From an uncultured bacterium (GTDB lineage Bacteria; Bdellovibrionota_C; UBA2361; SZUA-149; CALKYB01), in contig CALIEE010000202.1 of the NCBI GenBank assembly GCA_938022485.1, positions 1 to 12,697 on the forward strand: a stretch of DNA of 12,697 nt. The letters run 5' to 3'. This document shows positions 6,817-12,697 of this stretch, piece after piece. Both the position numbers and the translations under genes were made by a program. The notes under the pieces were generated by a model. It ran no database searches and had not been told where the DNA came from. It worked only from the letters and a program-made list of their open reading frames with translations. Position 1 is the first letter of the stretch. Each line of letters opens with the position of its first letter.

Positions 6817-7017
6817 ATGCTTATACTGTCCAGAAAACCAGGCGAATCGCTTATGATAGGTGATGAGGTTACGGTCACGGTACTTGGGGTTAAGGGAAAT
6901 CAAGTTCGAATTGGTATTAGTGCACCCCCAGAAGTCGCCGTTCACAGAGAGGAAATTTACTTTCGTATTAAACGAGAGGGAGAAGAGCCTGATGAGGATG
7001 CTGAAGCCACATCGTAA
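6817..7017 (+). CDS. csrA: Carbon storage regulator, RNA-binding translational regulator
   Basis: CsrA is a small dimeric protein that binds GGA motifs in mRNA leaders and blocks or alters translation. It controls carbon flow, motility and, in pathogens, secretion systems. The 66 residues begin MLILSRKPGESLMIGDEV and include VTVLGVKGNQVRIGI and VAVHREEIY. The RNA-contacting residues Leu4, Arg6 and Arg44 are all present. The acidic C-terminal tail is typical of variable CsrA ends. The sequence is of the gammaproteobacterial type; flagellar-associated Gram-positive CsrA differs. ATG 6817 has a strong AAGGAG (6803-6808) eight bases upstream, and the GGA within it is a plausible autoregulatory target. 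It is monocistronic, ending at the terminator 22 bases downstream. Confidence 0.97.
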   Translation: MLILSRKPGESLMIGDEVTVTVLGVKGNQVRIGISAPPEVAVHREEIYFRIKREGEEPDEDAEATS

Positions 7018-7038
7018 TGTAGAGCTTCTTAAAGTCTG

Positions 7039-7063
7039 AAAGGATGACGTTGGTCATCCTTTT
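7039..7063 (+). terminator. Intrinsic terminator of csrA
   Basis: AAAGGATGAC (7039-7048) pairs perfectly with GTCATCCTTT (7053-7062) around the loop GTTG. The 3' arm ends in a run of T, with more T following (GGCTTTT). It starts 22 bases after the csrA stop. Confidence 0.9.
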
Positions 7064-7357
7064 GGCTTTTACAATTAGGTCTTTTCAAGGAATTTTTAGT
7101 ATCTACCGCTCTTTTATATTTATGATAGATTCGACCGATCTAACCTCTATGAATGTAAGTTACAACTCTTCAGGGCTATTCTTAGCCGTTTGCCTATAAT
7201 TTATAGACACTTACCTTTTTTAAAATGCCTATTCTTGACAAAAATACTAGACAAGGTAGGATTTGCCCCTTGGTCAGCAAAAGAGCCAAAAGGATTTAAG
7301 GAATTGGTCATTGGAGAGCTTAAAGAGCTTTGCTTTGGCCAATTTCGGAGAATAAAG
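7064..7357 (+). promoter_or_regulatory. Leader and candidate promoter of the 109-residue gene
   Basis: TTGACA (7235-7240) is followed after 16 bases by TAGGAT (7257-7262), a plausible sigma-70 promoter about 95 bases before ATG 7358. A separate TATAAT occurs at 7195-7200 without a good -35. TAGAT (7123-7127) and ATCTA (7135-7139) form a small inverted repeat. The frame of the downstream gene stays open back to a TTG at 7190, so part of this stretch could be coding. Confidence 0.45.
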
Positions 7358-7687
7358 ATGAACTGTTCAGAGTATAAACTGAACGAGCAAGATTTTGAGT
7401 GTTTCGTTAGACGCAGCTGGCGGATCCTGTCTCTTATCGAGCCTGATGTGGATTTTGATACTAGCCGTAAAGAAGTCGAAGTCGTTCAGGATGAGGACTT
7501 GGTCTGGATTGCAACGGTTACCCCGTTTCAATCTGATGGTGTTAGAAGAGAGGATCTGAATTTTAGAATAAGATTAACATTCGACGGTTATTATCGACCT
7601 GATACTGTAGATATCCACATGGAATTGACTGATGAACTGCTGGTTACACTAGTGCAAGAGGATTCTAAGCCCCCTGTTATACACTGA
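7358..7687 (+). CDS. Small protein of unknown function (109 residues)
   Basis: I do not recognise this protein. It is acidic and soluble-looking, with no signal peptide or membrane segment. An N-terminal helix-like part (about 1-30, including FVRRSWRILSLIEPDVDFD) is followed by alternating hydrophobic residues suggesting beta strands (LVWIATVTPF, LNFRIRLTFDGYY, VDIHMELTDELLVTLVQ). I chose ATG 7358 because GGAG (7347-7350) lies seven bases upstream and a TTGACA-type promoter sits before it. An in-frame TTG at 7190 would give 165 residues, and part of that extra stretch (7263-7357) looks codable, so the longer form is not excluded. It stands alone between csrA and a convergent gene. It ends in TGA, after which the frame is open for 51 more codons, probably by chance. 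Confidence 0.6.
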   Translation: MNCSEYKLNEQDFECFVRRSWRILSLIEPDVDFDTSRKEVEVVQDEDLVWIATVTPFQSDGVRREDLNFRIRLTFDGYYRPDTVDIHMELTDELLVTLVQEDSKPPVIH

Positions 7688-7773
7688 AAACTAACTGCCT
7701 TTGAAGAAAATCAATCACTGAAAACAAGAGATAAACAACTACTGAAAAAATTATCACCACGTTTTAAAAAAGG

Positions 7774-7827
7774 AAGAGGTTTTGCCATTTGGCTTAAAGG
7801 TATTAGTGCTCTTTTGCCTGACCTCTT
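7774..7827. terminator. Probable bidirectional terminator between convergent genes
   Basis: AAGAGGT (7774-7780) pairs with ACCTCTT (7821-7827), enclosing a GCC-ATTT-GGC mini-hairpin. On the minus strand the structure is followed by TTCCTTTTTT, a fair T-run for ending the 7848-8711 gene. On the plus strand a T-rich stretch follows. The loop is long, so confidence is moderate. The preceding gap (7688-7773) also has three direct ACTGAAAA copies (7683, 7717, 7741). Confidence 0.45.
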
Positions 7828-7847
7828 TCTTCTATTTCTCTAATCTT

Positions 7848-8711
7848 TTAATTTCTTCTATTTCTATCAGAATACGGTTGAATTGAATTTTGTAAATCAT
7901 CAGCATTTGTAGCTCTGTCAGATCTTAATTGACTACCATCTTGAGAGCGAATTCCTGAATTTTCAGGCAGAAGTCCGTGGAGTTGGCTTTGATTGTAATC
8001 TGGGTTTCCTCTCATGTGGTTGAGCACTGCAGCTAAACCATCACCATCTTGTATTGGATCCAAGTTATTACTATCTGCATATCTTTTTGCAGTTTGATAA
8101 ACATCATTCAGCTGGGCCTCATTCAGTCTTGCAGAAGGCTTGAATTGTTTAACACCTTCTTCCATATCAGCAGGTCCAACAACACCTACTACCATACTAT
8201 CGCCAAGCTCCGCTGGATTTTGCGGCGGAGCAGGTTGCTGAGCGATTGGTTGAACAGGCTGTTGAGCTTGTGCTTGTGGTTGAACAACAGGTTGTTGAGC
8301 GGGTATTTGAGCTCTTCCCCTGTCAAGCTTAGGCAATTCTACTCCAAAGAATGCACGCTCAGGGAGAGCTGGTCTCAACACTCCGGAAAGTATATTTTCT
8401 AGTATTTGAGCTTTAGATTCACCTGTTGCATGGCTCCTTAAGTTGATCTGTCCTTTGAGAGTTTCTAACATTTCATCGGAGTCCATCTTTCCGATCAGTG
8501 AGGCAGGCATGTTTACTTTTCTTAAAAAAGCCTCTGCGCTTTGCCTGAAACTTTCTAAGCTTCTTATGTCTGCGCCGGCTATCGCTTTCTTAGCGTCTAA
8601 CCCAAGACTGTTTGATAGATCTTCAGCGATACTTTTTAGTTCGCGAGGAATAAGAGAATCTTTTGTGGCATGACCAGCCATACCCTCTACAATTTCTTTT
8701 CCAGCTCCCAT
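7848..8711 (-). CDS. Unrecognised protein with Gln/Pro-rich linker; possible T3SS-associated protein
   Basis: I do not recognise this 287-residue protein. It has no signal peptide or membrane segment. Residues 1-130 look helical and moderately charged. Residues about 135-168 form a low-complexity Gln/Pro/Ala/Val linker (AQQPVVQPQAQAQQPVQP and more). Residues about 170-250 look like a second small globular part (VVGVVGP, LNEAQLNDVYQTAKRYADSN). The tail is Asp/Asn/Arg/Ser-rich and probably disordered. Two domains joined by such a linker, with a polar N-terminus and no Sec signal, fit many T3SS substrates, but I know no matching family and the suggestion rests on proximity to sctJ. ATG 8709-8711 has a good AGGAG about eight bases upstream. 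It is divergent from the 8884 gene and may share a control region with it. Confidence 0.72.
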   Translation of the reverse strand: MGAGKEIVEGMAGHATKDSLIPRELKSIAEDLSNSLGLDAKKAIAGADIRSLESFRQSAEAFLRKVNMPASLIGKMDSDEMLETLKGQINLRSHATGESKAQILENILSGVLRPALPERAFFGVELPKLDRGRAQIPAQQPVVQPQAQAQQPVQPIAQQPAPPQNPAELGDSMVVGVVGPADMEEGVKQFKPSARLNEAQLNDVYQTAKRYADSNNLDPIQDGDGLAAVLNHMRGNPDYNQSQLHGLLPENSGIRSQDGSQLRSDRATNADDLQNSIQPYSDRNRRN

Positions 8712-8883
8712 TGTTCAATCTCCTATCTTTAAAAAACCTTTAAAGCTTCTTGGCTACTAACTGCCAGCCTAGGTAGTTATGGTTTGAGGCAGTAAAATAG
8801 TATCATTTCGAGTATCACTTTTTCTTCGAGGGCTATAACAGTCTTAAAAGTATGTAAATTATTGATTTTTTGGTTTTTATAGA
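8712..8883. promoter_or_regulatory. Divergent control region between two orphan genes
   Basis: CTTTAAA (8727-8733) and TTTAAAG (8739-8745) form a perfect inverted repeat close to the minus-strand start, and ACTGCC / GGCAGT (8760-8772 region) form a looser one. The DNA is AT-rich towards 8884. I could not assign -35/-10 boxes for either direction. Confidence 0.35.
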
Positions 8884-10068
8884 TTGGAAGCAGAAATAGA
8901 GAATAATCCTCAAACGGAGGAGACCGAACAGTTATTCGGGTGGTCTCAAGATTTTAGTTTAGAGGGAATGGAGAAGGTTATTCAAGAGATTGATAACCTT
9001 AAAGAGAGAGTGCCTCTTTCTGTCGATAAAATTGCTGAGGGAGATCCACGCCTTTTATCTATTTTAGATCTGGAAGCTAACGCAGAAAATATCCAAGAAA
9101 TTTTAGATGAATTGAAAAGAGACCTTAGTGATAATATCGCCTATTTCAAAGAGAACTCCTCTCAACCAGATCCTGAAGCCTTACGCGACTACTTTAAAGG
9201 TTTAGAAACTCTACTTTCGCAGACAGATATTCAAATTACGGACAATCACACGAGGCTTGAAGATAGAGTTAGGCGATCTAATTTTACAATGACCTCTTCG
9301 CCTGACCCTACGATTGGAGAAAGAATTTCTAATGGCTTAGCCTCGGCCTTAGAAAATGTTCTTGGCGGTCGTGAAAACGTTACTATTGCTAAATATGCAT
9401 ATGACTATAATCGTGATGTAGAGGATTATAATCAGGGAGTAAGGGAGTACAATTCCTCCATAGGAGATAAAAGTAAATATAAAGAATTGAGAAAAGAAAT
9501 ATCCTATCAAGAAGCTAGAGCAAGATTGTTCCCCCGAGAGAGAACAAATTTTTCAAGACGCACAGCACAATCTCTTCGAAGCGGAATATTGAATTTTACC
9601 GCAGGCGCCTCTGGTTACCTAGCTAAGAAGACAGAATCGGATGTTTTGCTCCAACTTTCAACTCGCCTGTCAGATAGTTCTGATCGAGTAATGGCGGTTG
9701 ATCCATCGACTTTTCAGAATTTAGTTCGAGGGCTGGGGGAGGCAGCGCCGCTTCTGATCCCTGGTGTGGGCTTTGTAAAGATAGCACAAGGCGTATCCTT
9801 AGCGGTGAAATTAGGCACGCCAGTTGTAACTGCCTTAGGTGTTGCTGGAATTGAAGCTGGAAAAGCTTATGAGCAGGCGATGACAGACGGTTTGAGCCAT
9901 CAGAATGCTATGAAGGTAGCCGATGAAGCATTTATCGAAGCTGGACTTCTTGAAGGTGCTTTTTCTATGGCTTCTTATCTGCCGATGATGAAAATACTGA
10001 AAGCTTCCAGTGTGGTTGTCGCGCCAATTCTAGCCACTCAAAGTACTGTTCAAGCTGAAGCGGAATAG
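8884..10068 (+). CDS. Unrecognised 394-residue protein, helical N-terminus and hydrophobic C-terminus; possible T3SS substrate or translocator-like
   Basis: I do not recognise a family. Residues about 25-125 are acidic and helical, with likely coiled-coil character (MEKVIQEIDNLKERV, IQEILDELKRDLSDNIAYFK). Residues 145-230 are polar and Tyr/Asp/Arg-rich. Residues about 285-322 (APLLIPGVGFVKIAQGVSLA and on) and 355-386 are hydrophobic enough to enter membranes. The segment AGKAYEQAMTDGLSHQNAMK resembles the Gly/Ala/Tyr pattern seen in long phage structural proteins, but too weakly to name one. A helical protein with C-terminal hydrophobic stretches beside T3SS genes could be a translocator or effector; this is inference. 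The start is uncertain: TTG 8884 is the first possible one after a TGA at 8863 but has no ribosome binding site, and ATG 8968 has its GAGGG too close. A hairpin follows the stop. Confidence 0.7.
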   Translation: MEAEIENNPQTEETEQLFGWSQDFSLEGMEKVIQEIDNLKERVPLSVDKIAEGDPRLLSILDLEANAENIQEILDELKRDLSDNIAYFKENSSQPDPEALRDYFKGLETLLSQTDIQITDNHTRLEDRVRRSNFTMTSSPDPTIGERISNGLASALENVLGGRENVTIAKYAYDYNRDVEDYNQGVREYNSSIGDKSKYKELRKEISYQEARARLFPRERTNFSRRTAQSLRSGILNFTAGASGYLAKKTESDVLLQLSTRLSDSSDRVMAVDPSTFQNLVRGLGEAAPLLIPGVGFVKIAQGVSLAVKLGTPVVTALGVAGIEAGKAYEQAMTDGLSHQNAMKVADEAFIEAGLLEGAFSMASYLPMMKILKASSVVVAPILATQSTVQAEAE

Positions 10069-10093
10069 ATTTCCAGGAATAAAATGAGAGGCA

Positions 10094-10117
10094 AAGGGGA
10101 AAATAAATTTTCCCCTT
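10094..10117. terminator. Hairpin between convergent genes, probable terminator
   Basis: AAGGGGAAAA (10094-10103) pairs perfectly with TTTTCCCCTT (10108-10117) around TAAA. It lies 26 bases after the stop of the 394-residue gene and 30 bases past the stop of the minus-strand frame. No long T-run follows on the plus strand, so it may be a stability or bidirectional element. Confidence 0.65.
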
Positions 10118-10146
10118 GGATTAACCTTTCAAAAAAATGGCCAGCC

Positions 10147-10617
10147 TTACTGTATCGTCAAGTCGATCTCATACTTTGAGTAACTTGGATCCCGAGCTTG
10201 AATTCCACAGTATGTTTTAAAGTGAATTTCAGAGGAAGCTAAAAGGCAAGTGTCTGGCAGACATAGGCCCTCGACAGTAAGAAGTTTTTGATCGAAAGAG
10301 CGTTTGTTCAACTTTAATATCTCTGGGTAACAGCGATACTCAATTAGTTTGCCGTCTGCACCAAAGAGCATTGTAAAGTTCAAGTTCAAGTGCGGATGCG
10401 GTTGATCAATATTGCTAGATTTGCCGAACAGCTTTTTAACCTCTTCAATTGTTTGCGAGGTCGCATTTTTATTTGGAACAACAGCTACGCCTTTTGCCTT
10501 TAAATTGAGGTCTGCAGCCAGAGCTAGTGCTCTAGTCCATTCTTGTTTTCACTCAATGGGTAACATGTTGGCGTAGGGGATGTTGTTTTTGACGTAGTAA
10601 ATAACCATTTTACGCAT
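10147..10617 (-). pseudogene. 156-codon gene of unknown function interrupted by an in-frame TGA
   Basis: On the minus strand a frame runs from ATG (10615-10617), with GGAG nine bases upstream, to TAA at 10147, broken only by TGA at codon 23 (10549-10551). The sequence on both sides reads as one protein: MRKMVIYYVKNNIPYANMLP IE, stop, KQEWTRALALAADLNLKAKG. It continues to a Cys-containing second half (Cys96, Cys119, Cys124, Cys137; LCLPDTC). I do not recognise the family, and there is no signal peptide. The simplest reading is a TGG-to-TGA nonsense mutation or a sequencing error. A TTG at 10389 could start a shorter 80-residue product, but it would lose a well-formed segment. Recoding is discussed as a finding. 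It is divergent from the T3SS sigma-factor operon. Confidence 0.6.
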
Positions 10618-10930
10618 GGCTAGAATCTCCGGTTGGTTTTGAGTTCAACTAAACAGATTTTCTATTCACTTGAACTCACAACTCTAAAACCTTGCGTTGC
10701 CTACTCGCCTTGCAGTTTACTATTTCCCTCGAAAAAAGTCATATTTTGGAAACTCTTCCAATCGATATTAACCATGTTTTTTCTGTCATATCTGACCGGT
10801 CGGTCAATTCTGACCGCAGGTCTCTTAGCTAAGTGTCTAAGATTTTGAAGTAAAAAATTCTTAAAAAACTTGGCACGCCTTGCATTAGATAACCCCAGAA
10901 CAATCAAATCTAGTCTTTTGGGGATTCAAG
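10618..10930 (+). promoter_or_regulatory. Palindrome-rich control region upstream of the sigma-factor operon
   Basis: This 313-base gap has no credible gene. Three inverted repeats stand out: TGAGTTCAA (10640-10648) with TTGAACTCA (10670-10678); TTGGAA-ACTC-TTCCAA (10746-10761); and TGACCG-GT-CGGTCA (10793-10806), followed by a third TGACCG half-site at 10811-10816. The last resembles the operator style of TetR-family regulators. No promoter could be assigned firmly. A sequence resembling a sigma-54 promoter at 10870-10886 has the wrong spacing. GGGGA near 10920 probably serves as ribosome binding site for the sigma factor. Confidence 0.5.
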
Positions 10931-11614
10931 ATGAAGCAAGAAGTCAGGAAGTTAATAGAGGATAATTTTGAGCTGGCCTTTGTCATGTCGCGGGTTATGG
11001 CTAAAAAATATCGTCTTTTCGGAGACGATAGAGAGGAGCTACTTTCAGCCGCTTATGTTGGTCTTTGTGAAGCTGCCCATCGCTACGATCCAGAAAAAGG
11101 AGCTAGTTTCAAAACCTTTGCTTCTCTTAGGATAAGGGGGGAAATGCTGGACCAAGCCCGTTTAAAACATGGTTTATCTCGTACTCTTTACAATCACCTA
11201 AATAAGGCGGAATCAGCCACACAATTTACTAGCTACGAATCTCGAAACCTAAAGGGTCTAGTATCTAGGATATGCGCGGAGGATACCTTTGGCTATGACG
11301 CCATTAGTAGTGATGGTTCATCTAATCTTGAATTAGTCTACCGGTCAGGCTTTGTGAATCCAGAAGCAGATCTCATTGAAAAAGATACATCGAAGTATAT
11401 TAGAAGTTTAATTTCTCGCCTCGATGAAAAACAAAGAAAAGTTATCCAGGGCCGATATTTTGAAGAAGTAGGTATTGACGCTATGGCCAAGTCGCTAGGG
11501 GACTTGTCTAAAGCAACAGTGTCCAGAATGCATACCCGTGCTCTTGATTCCTTACGACGGTTAATAGCCGACGAATCTATTGAGTGTTCAAGAAATAGGG
11601 AGGTTTTGAGATGA
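10931..11614 (+). CDS. RNA polymerase sigma factor, FliA/WhiG-like, leading a T3SS operon
   Basis: This alternative sigma factor of the sigma-70 family has 227 residues, close to the roughly 240 typical of FliA/SigD/WhiG. Region 2 (about 11-76) contains DREELLSAAYVGLCEAAHRY and FKTFASLRIRGEMLDQAR, the core-binding and -10-recognition helices. A short region 3 follows (about 80-100), then a divergent 55-residue stretch. Region 4 (about 158-212) has LDEKQRKVIQGRYFEEVGID and a helix-turn-helix around 180-206 (KATVSRMHTRALDSLRRL). ATG 10931 is preceded by GGGGA. The gene overlaps sctJ by ATGA, tying it to the secretion genes, so it probably drives T3SS transcription rather than flagella. I name no gene symbol because orthology to fliA is not established. 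Confidence 0.87.
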   Translation: MKQEVRKLIEDNFELAFVMSRVMAKKYRLFGDDREELLSAAYVGLCEAAHRYDPEKGASFKTFASLRIRGEMLDQARLKHGLSRTLYNHLNKAESATQFTSYESRNLKGLVSRICAEDTFGYDAISSDGSSNLELVYRSGFVNPEADLIEKDTSKYIRSLISRLDEKQRKVIQGRYFEEVGIDAMAKSLGDLSKATVSRMHTRALDSLRRLIADESIECSRNREVLR

Positions 11615-12396
11615 TCAGATTAGTTGGCCTAATCCTTCTTTTGCTAACATCGGCCTGTAACGAAACTATATTACACAAGCTCGACGAGCGGGTTGCCAAT
11701 CGCGTTGTTTTAACTTTAGAGGGTTCCGGAGTTCAAGCCAAGAAAATTCCTAATGGAGATTCTTGGGCAATAGAGGTTCCCTCAAAATTGGCGGCTAAGG
11801 CACTGCGCTCTTTGAGAGATAAGAGAACGTTTTCTCAATTAGATAAAAACACCCCTAGCTTTAAATCATCTCTGGTCTCAGGACGTGAGGAGAGAAAAGC
11901 TATTCAAGATAGAATAAAGATTTACAGGTTGGAGAATTCTCTAAGGAGTTTGCCTTCGGTTTTGGAAGCGTGGGTTCATTTAAATAGAGTGGAGTCTGGT
12001 TCTAGGGTTTTTGGCGGAAATAAAAGAAAAAGTTCTGCCAGCGTCTTAATTATTTCTGAAGATCCACAAAGATTAGATGAAATACAAATTAAAAGACTGG
12101 TCTCTGGCGCAGTGGGAACTAACTTACCGGTTATCGAAGTAATCATTGAGAAGTCAGAGCCATTTTTCCGTGAAGAAGTTCCCGTAATTGAAAGGAAATC
12201 TCAAGTTCTCTTAAACTCGCCAAAATGGGACCAAAGAAAAGCCGCTATCTTTGGAAGTCTAGCTCTGGCAGTTGGAGCGATGACTATTATTTTGAAGCCG
12301 AAGAAGGGTTTAGCCGCTTCGGTCATTAATGAGAAGAAACAAGGTCTGGGATTTGGTCCAGACGATTTATTGAAAAAAGGAGAAAGAGATGACTAG
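11611..12396 (+). CDS. sctJ: Type III secretion inner-ring lipoprotein SctJ (YscJ/HrcJ/PrgK family)
   Basis: SctJ forms an inner-membrane ring of the injectisome basal body. The 261-residue protein begins with a lipoprotein signal, MIRLVGLILLLLTSAC, whose lipobox LTSAC makes Cys16 the lipidated residue. The first ring-building domain (about 20-70) includes RVANRVVLTLEGSGVQAKKI. The second, KH-like domain (about 95-180) includes YRLENSLRSLPSVLEAWVHL and SASVLIISEDPQRLDEIQIKR. One transmembrane helix follows near 211-228 (AAIFGSLALAVGAMTIIL), then a short basic cytoplasmic tail. The flagellar homologue FliF is about twice as long, has two membrane helices and lacks a lipobox, so this is an injectisome protein. 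The start overlaps the sigma-factor stop; the 3' end overlaps the next gene by eight bases and contains its ribosome binding site. Confidence 0.92.
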   Translation: MIRLVGLILLLLTSACNETILHKLDERVANRVVLTLEGSGVQAKKIPNGDSWAIEVPSKLAAKALRSLRDKRTFSQLDKNTPSFKSSLVSGREERKAIQDRIKIYRLENSLRSLPSVLEAWVHLNRVESGSRVFGGNKRKSSASVLIISEDPQRLDEIQIKRLVSGAVGTNLPVIEVIIEKSEPFFREEVPVIERKSQVLLNSPKWDQRKAAIFGSLALAVGAMTIILKPKKGLAASVINEKKQGLGFGPDDLLKKGERDD

Positions 12397-12667
12397 TAAA
12401 ATTTCCTCCCTACCCAGTGCAGCAGAATACTTTGGAGATATTGAAGAGCAGTTGGATATGGGCTTGGGTTCGGTAGAAGCGGTTCACCCACTTTTAGAGA
12501 TGATCCAGATTCAACTTTCGGTAAAAGTGGCTGGAAAGACTTTAAGTGTCGCGGAACTAATGAAAATTGCACCAGGGCAAAGTTTGGTTTTGGATGCAGC
12601 AGCTGGCGCTCTTGCTAGCTTGGAACTTGATGGAGAGGTTGTCGCTACCGGCAAAATATTAAGGTGA
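12389..12667 (+). CDS. sctQ: SPOA-domain protein, SctQ-C/FliN-like T3SS sorting-platform component, ending early at TGA
   Basis: The 92-residue protein has an SPOA (surface presentation of antigens) domain at about 35-92: IQIQLSVKVAGKTLSVAELM, then KIAPGQSLVLD, then VVATGKILR, matching the usual sequence of strands with the G-R-T/S-L-x-x-L and L-x-P-G-D/Q landmarks. Such domains build the cytoplasmic ring or sorting platform of injectisomes (SctQ) and flagella (FliN). Its size resembles short SctQ forms rather than full SctQ of about 300 residues. Start ATG 12389 has AAGGAG (12377-12382) six bases upstream and overlaps sctJ. SPOA domains normally continue about ten residues past this point in a final strand. 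Here TGA 12665-12667 intervenes, yet the same frame continues DSAIEFEIEE to the window edge. The symbol is tentative. Confidence 0.75.
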   Translation: MTSKISSLPSAAEYFGDIEEQLDMGLGSVEAVHPLLEMIQIQLSVKVAGKTLSVAELMKIAPGQSLVLDAAAGALASLELDGEVVATGKILR

Positions 12668-12697
12668 GACTCAGCTATCGAATTTGAAATAGAAGAA

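Noticed and set aside
7190..7357. TTG 7190 as the start of the small gene after csrA
   Set aside because: TTG 7190 has no ribosome binding site, and a TTGACA promoter and GGAG-preceded ATG 7358 lie downstream. The longer form is not fully excluded.
10518..10551. Selenocysteine insertion at the TGA in the minus-strand gene
   Set aside because: A stem-loop lies at about the right distance, but its loop is ACUA without the expected G-U, no known selenoprotein motif surrounds the codon, and Trp fits the context.
10870..10886. Sigma-54-like promoter, TTGGCACG followed by TTGCA, upstream of the sigma-factor gene
   Set aside because: Only two bases separate ACG from TTGC instead of four, so the GG and GC elements are two bases too close. 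Sigma-54 tolerates little change in this spacing.
11611..12396. Flagellar FliF
   Set aside because: The protein is about half the length of FliF, has a lipobox and a single membrane helix, all typical of SctJ.
1..12697. Reassignment of TGA to Trp across the genome
   Set aside because: Conserved Trp positions in hemB, aclB and aclA use TGG, and hemD and the sigma factor end at TGA in tidy ATGA overlaps.

Overview
The window looks like the chromosome of a Gram-negative bacterium. By eye its GC content is a little over 40%. It uses the standard code: conserved Trp residues are TGG and TGA serves as a stop. The evidence for Gram-negative is a CsrA of the proteobacterial type, a YscJ/SctJ lipoprotein and an SPOA-domain protein of a type III secretion system (T3SS), and a dedicated FliA/WhiG-like sigma factor. 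I lean towards Pseudomonadota, Bdellovibrionota or a related group. I cannot name a genus, and the T3SS plus ATP-citrate lyase combination does not settle it. No rRNA, tRNA, CRISPR array, insertion sequence or replication origin was seen.

Positions 1-1648 hold the end of hemD (cut by the window edge) and complete hemB, overlapping as ATGA: two steps of tetrapyrrole synthesis. After a structured 272-base leader, 1921-5131 encode both subunits of ATP-citrate lyase (aclB, aclA). Their sequence reads strikingly like the N- and C-terminal halves of animal ACLY. Positions 5132-5624 are non-coding and filled with imperfect tandem copies of a palindrome-rich repeat. A minus-strand gene (5625-6419) encodes a short M50 site-2 protease without room for a PDZ domain.

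A 397-base gap containing a long hairpin precedes csrA (6817-7017), which ends in a clear intrinsic terminator. A small unrecognised gene follows (7358-7687). Then come two divergent unrecognised genes. One, at 7848-8711 on the minus strand, has a Gln/Pro-rich linker. The other, at 8884-10068 on the plus strand, has a helical N-terminus and a hydrophobic C-terminus. Their position beside T3SS genes makes them candidate secreted proteins or partners, but that is inference.

Positions 10147-10617 on the minus strand hold a 156-codon reading frame broken by one in-frame TGA. A palindrome-rich regulatory region (10618-10930) leads to a tightly packed operon: sigma factor, sctJ and an SPOA-domain sctQ/fliN-like gene, each overlapping the next. 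The sctQ-like frame is also stopped by a TGA just before the expected last strand of its domain, and the frame stays open beyond it to the window edge.

The points most worth a second look are the two in-frame TGA codons, the sigma-factor-led T3SS operon with its palindromic control region, the two orphan genes beside it, the structured repeat array after aclA, and the split animal-like ATP-citrate lyase.
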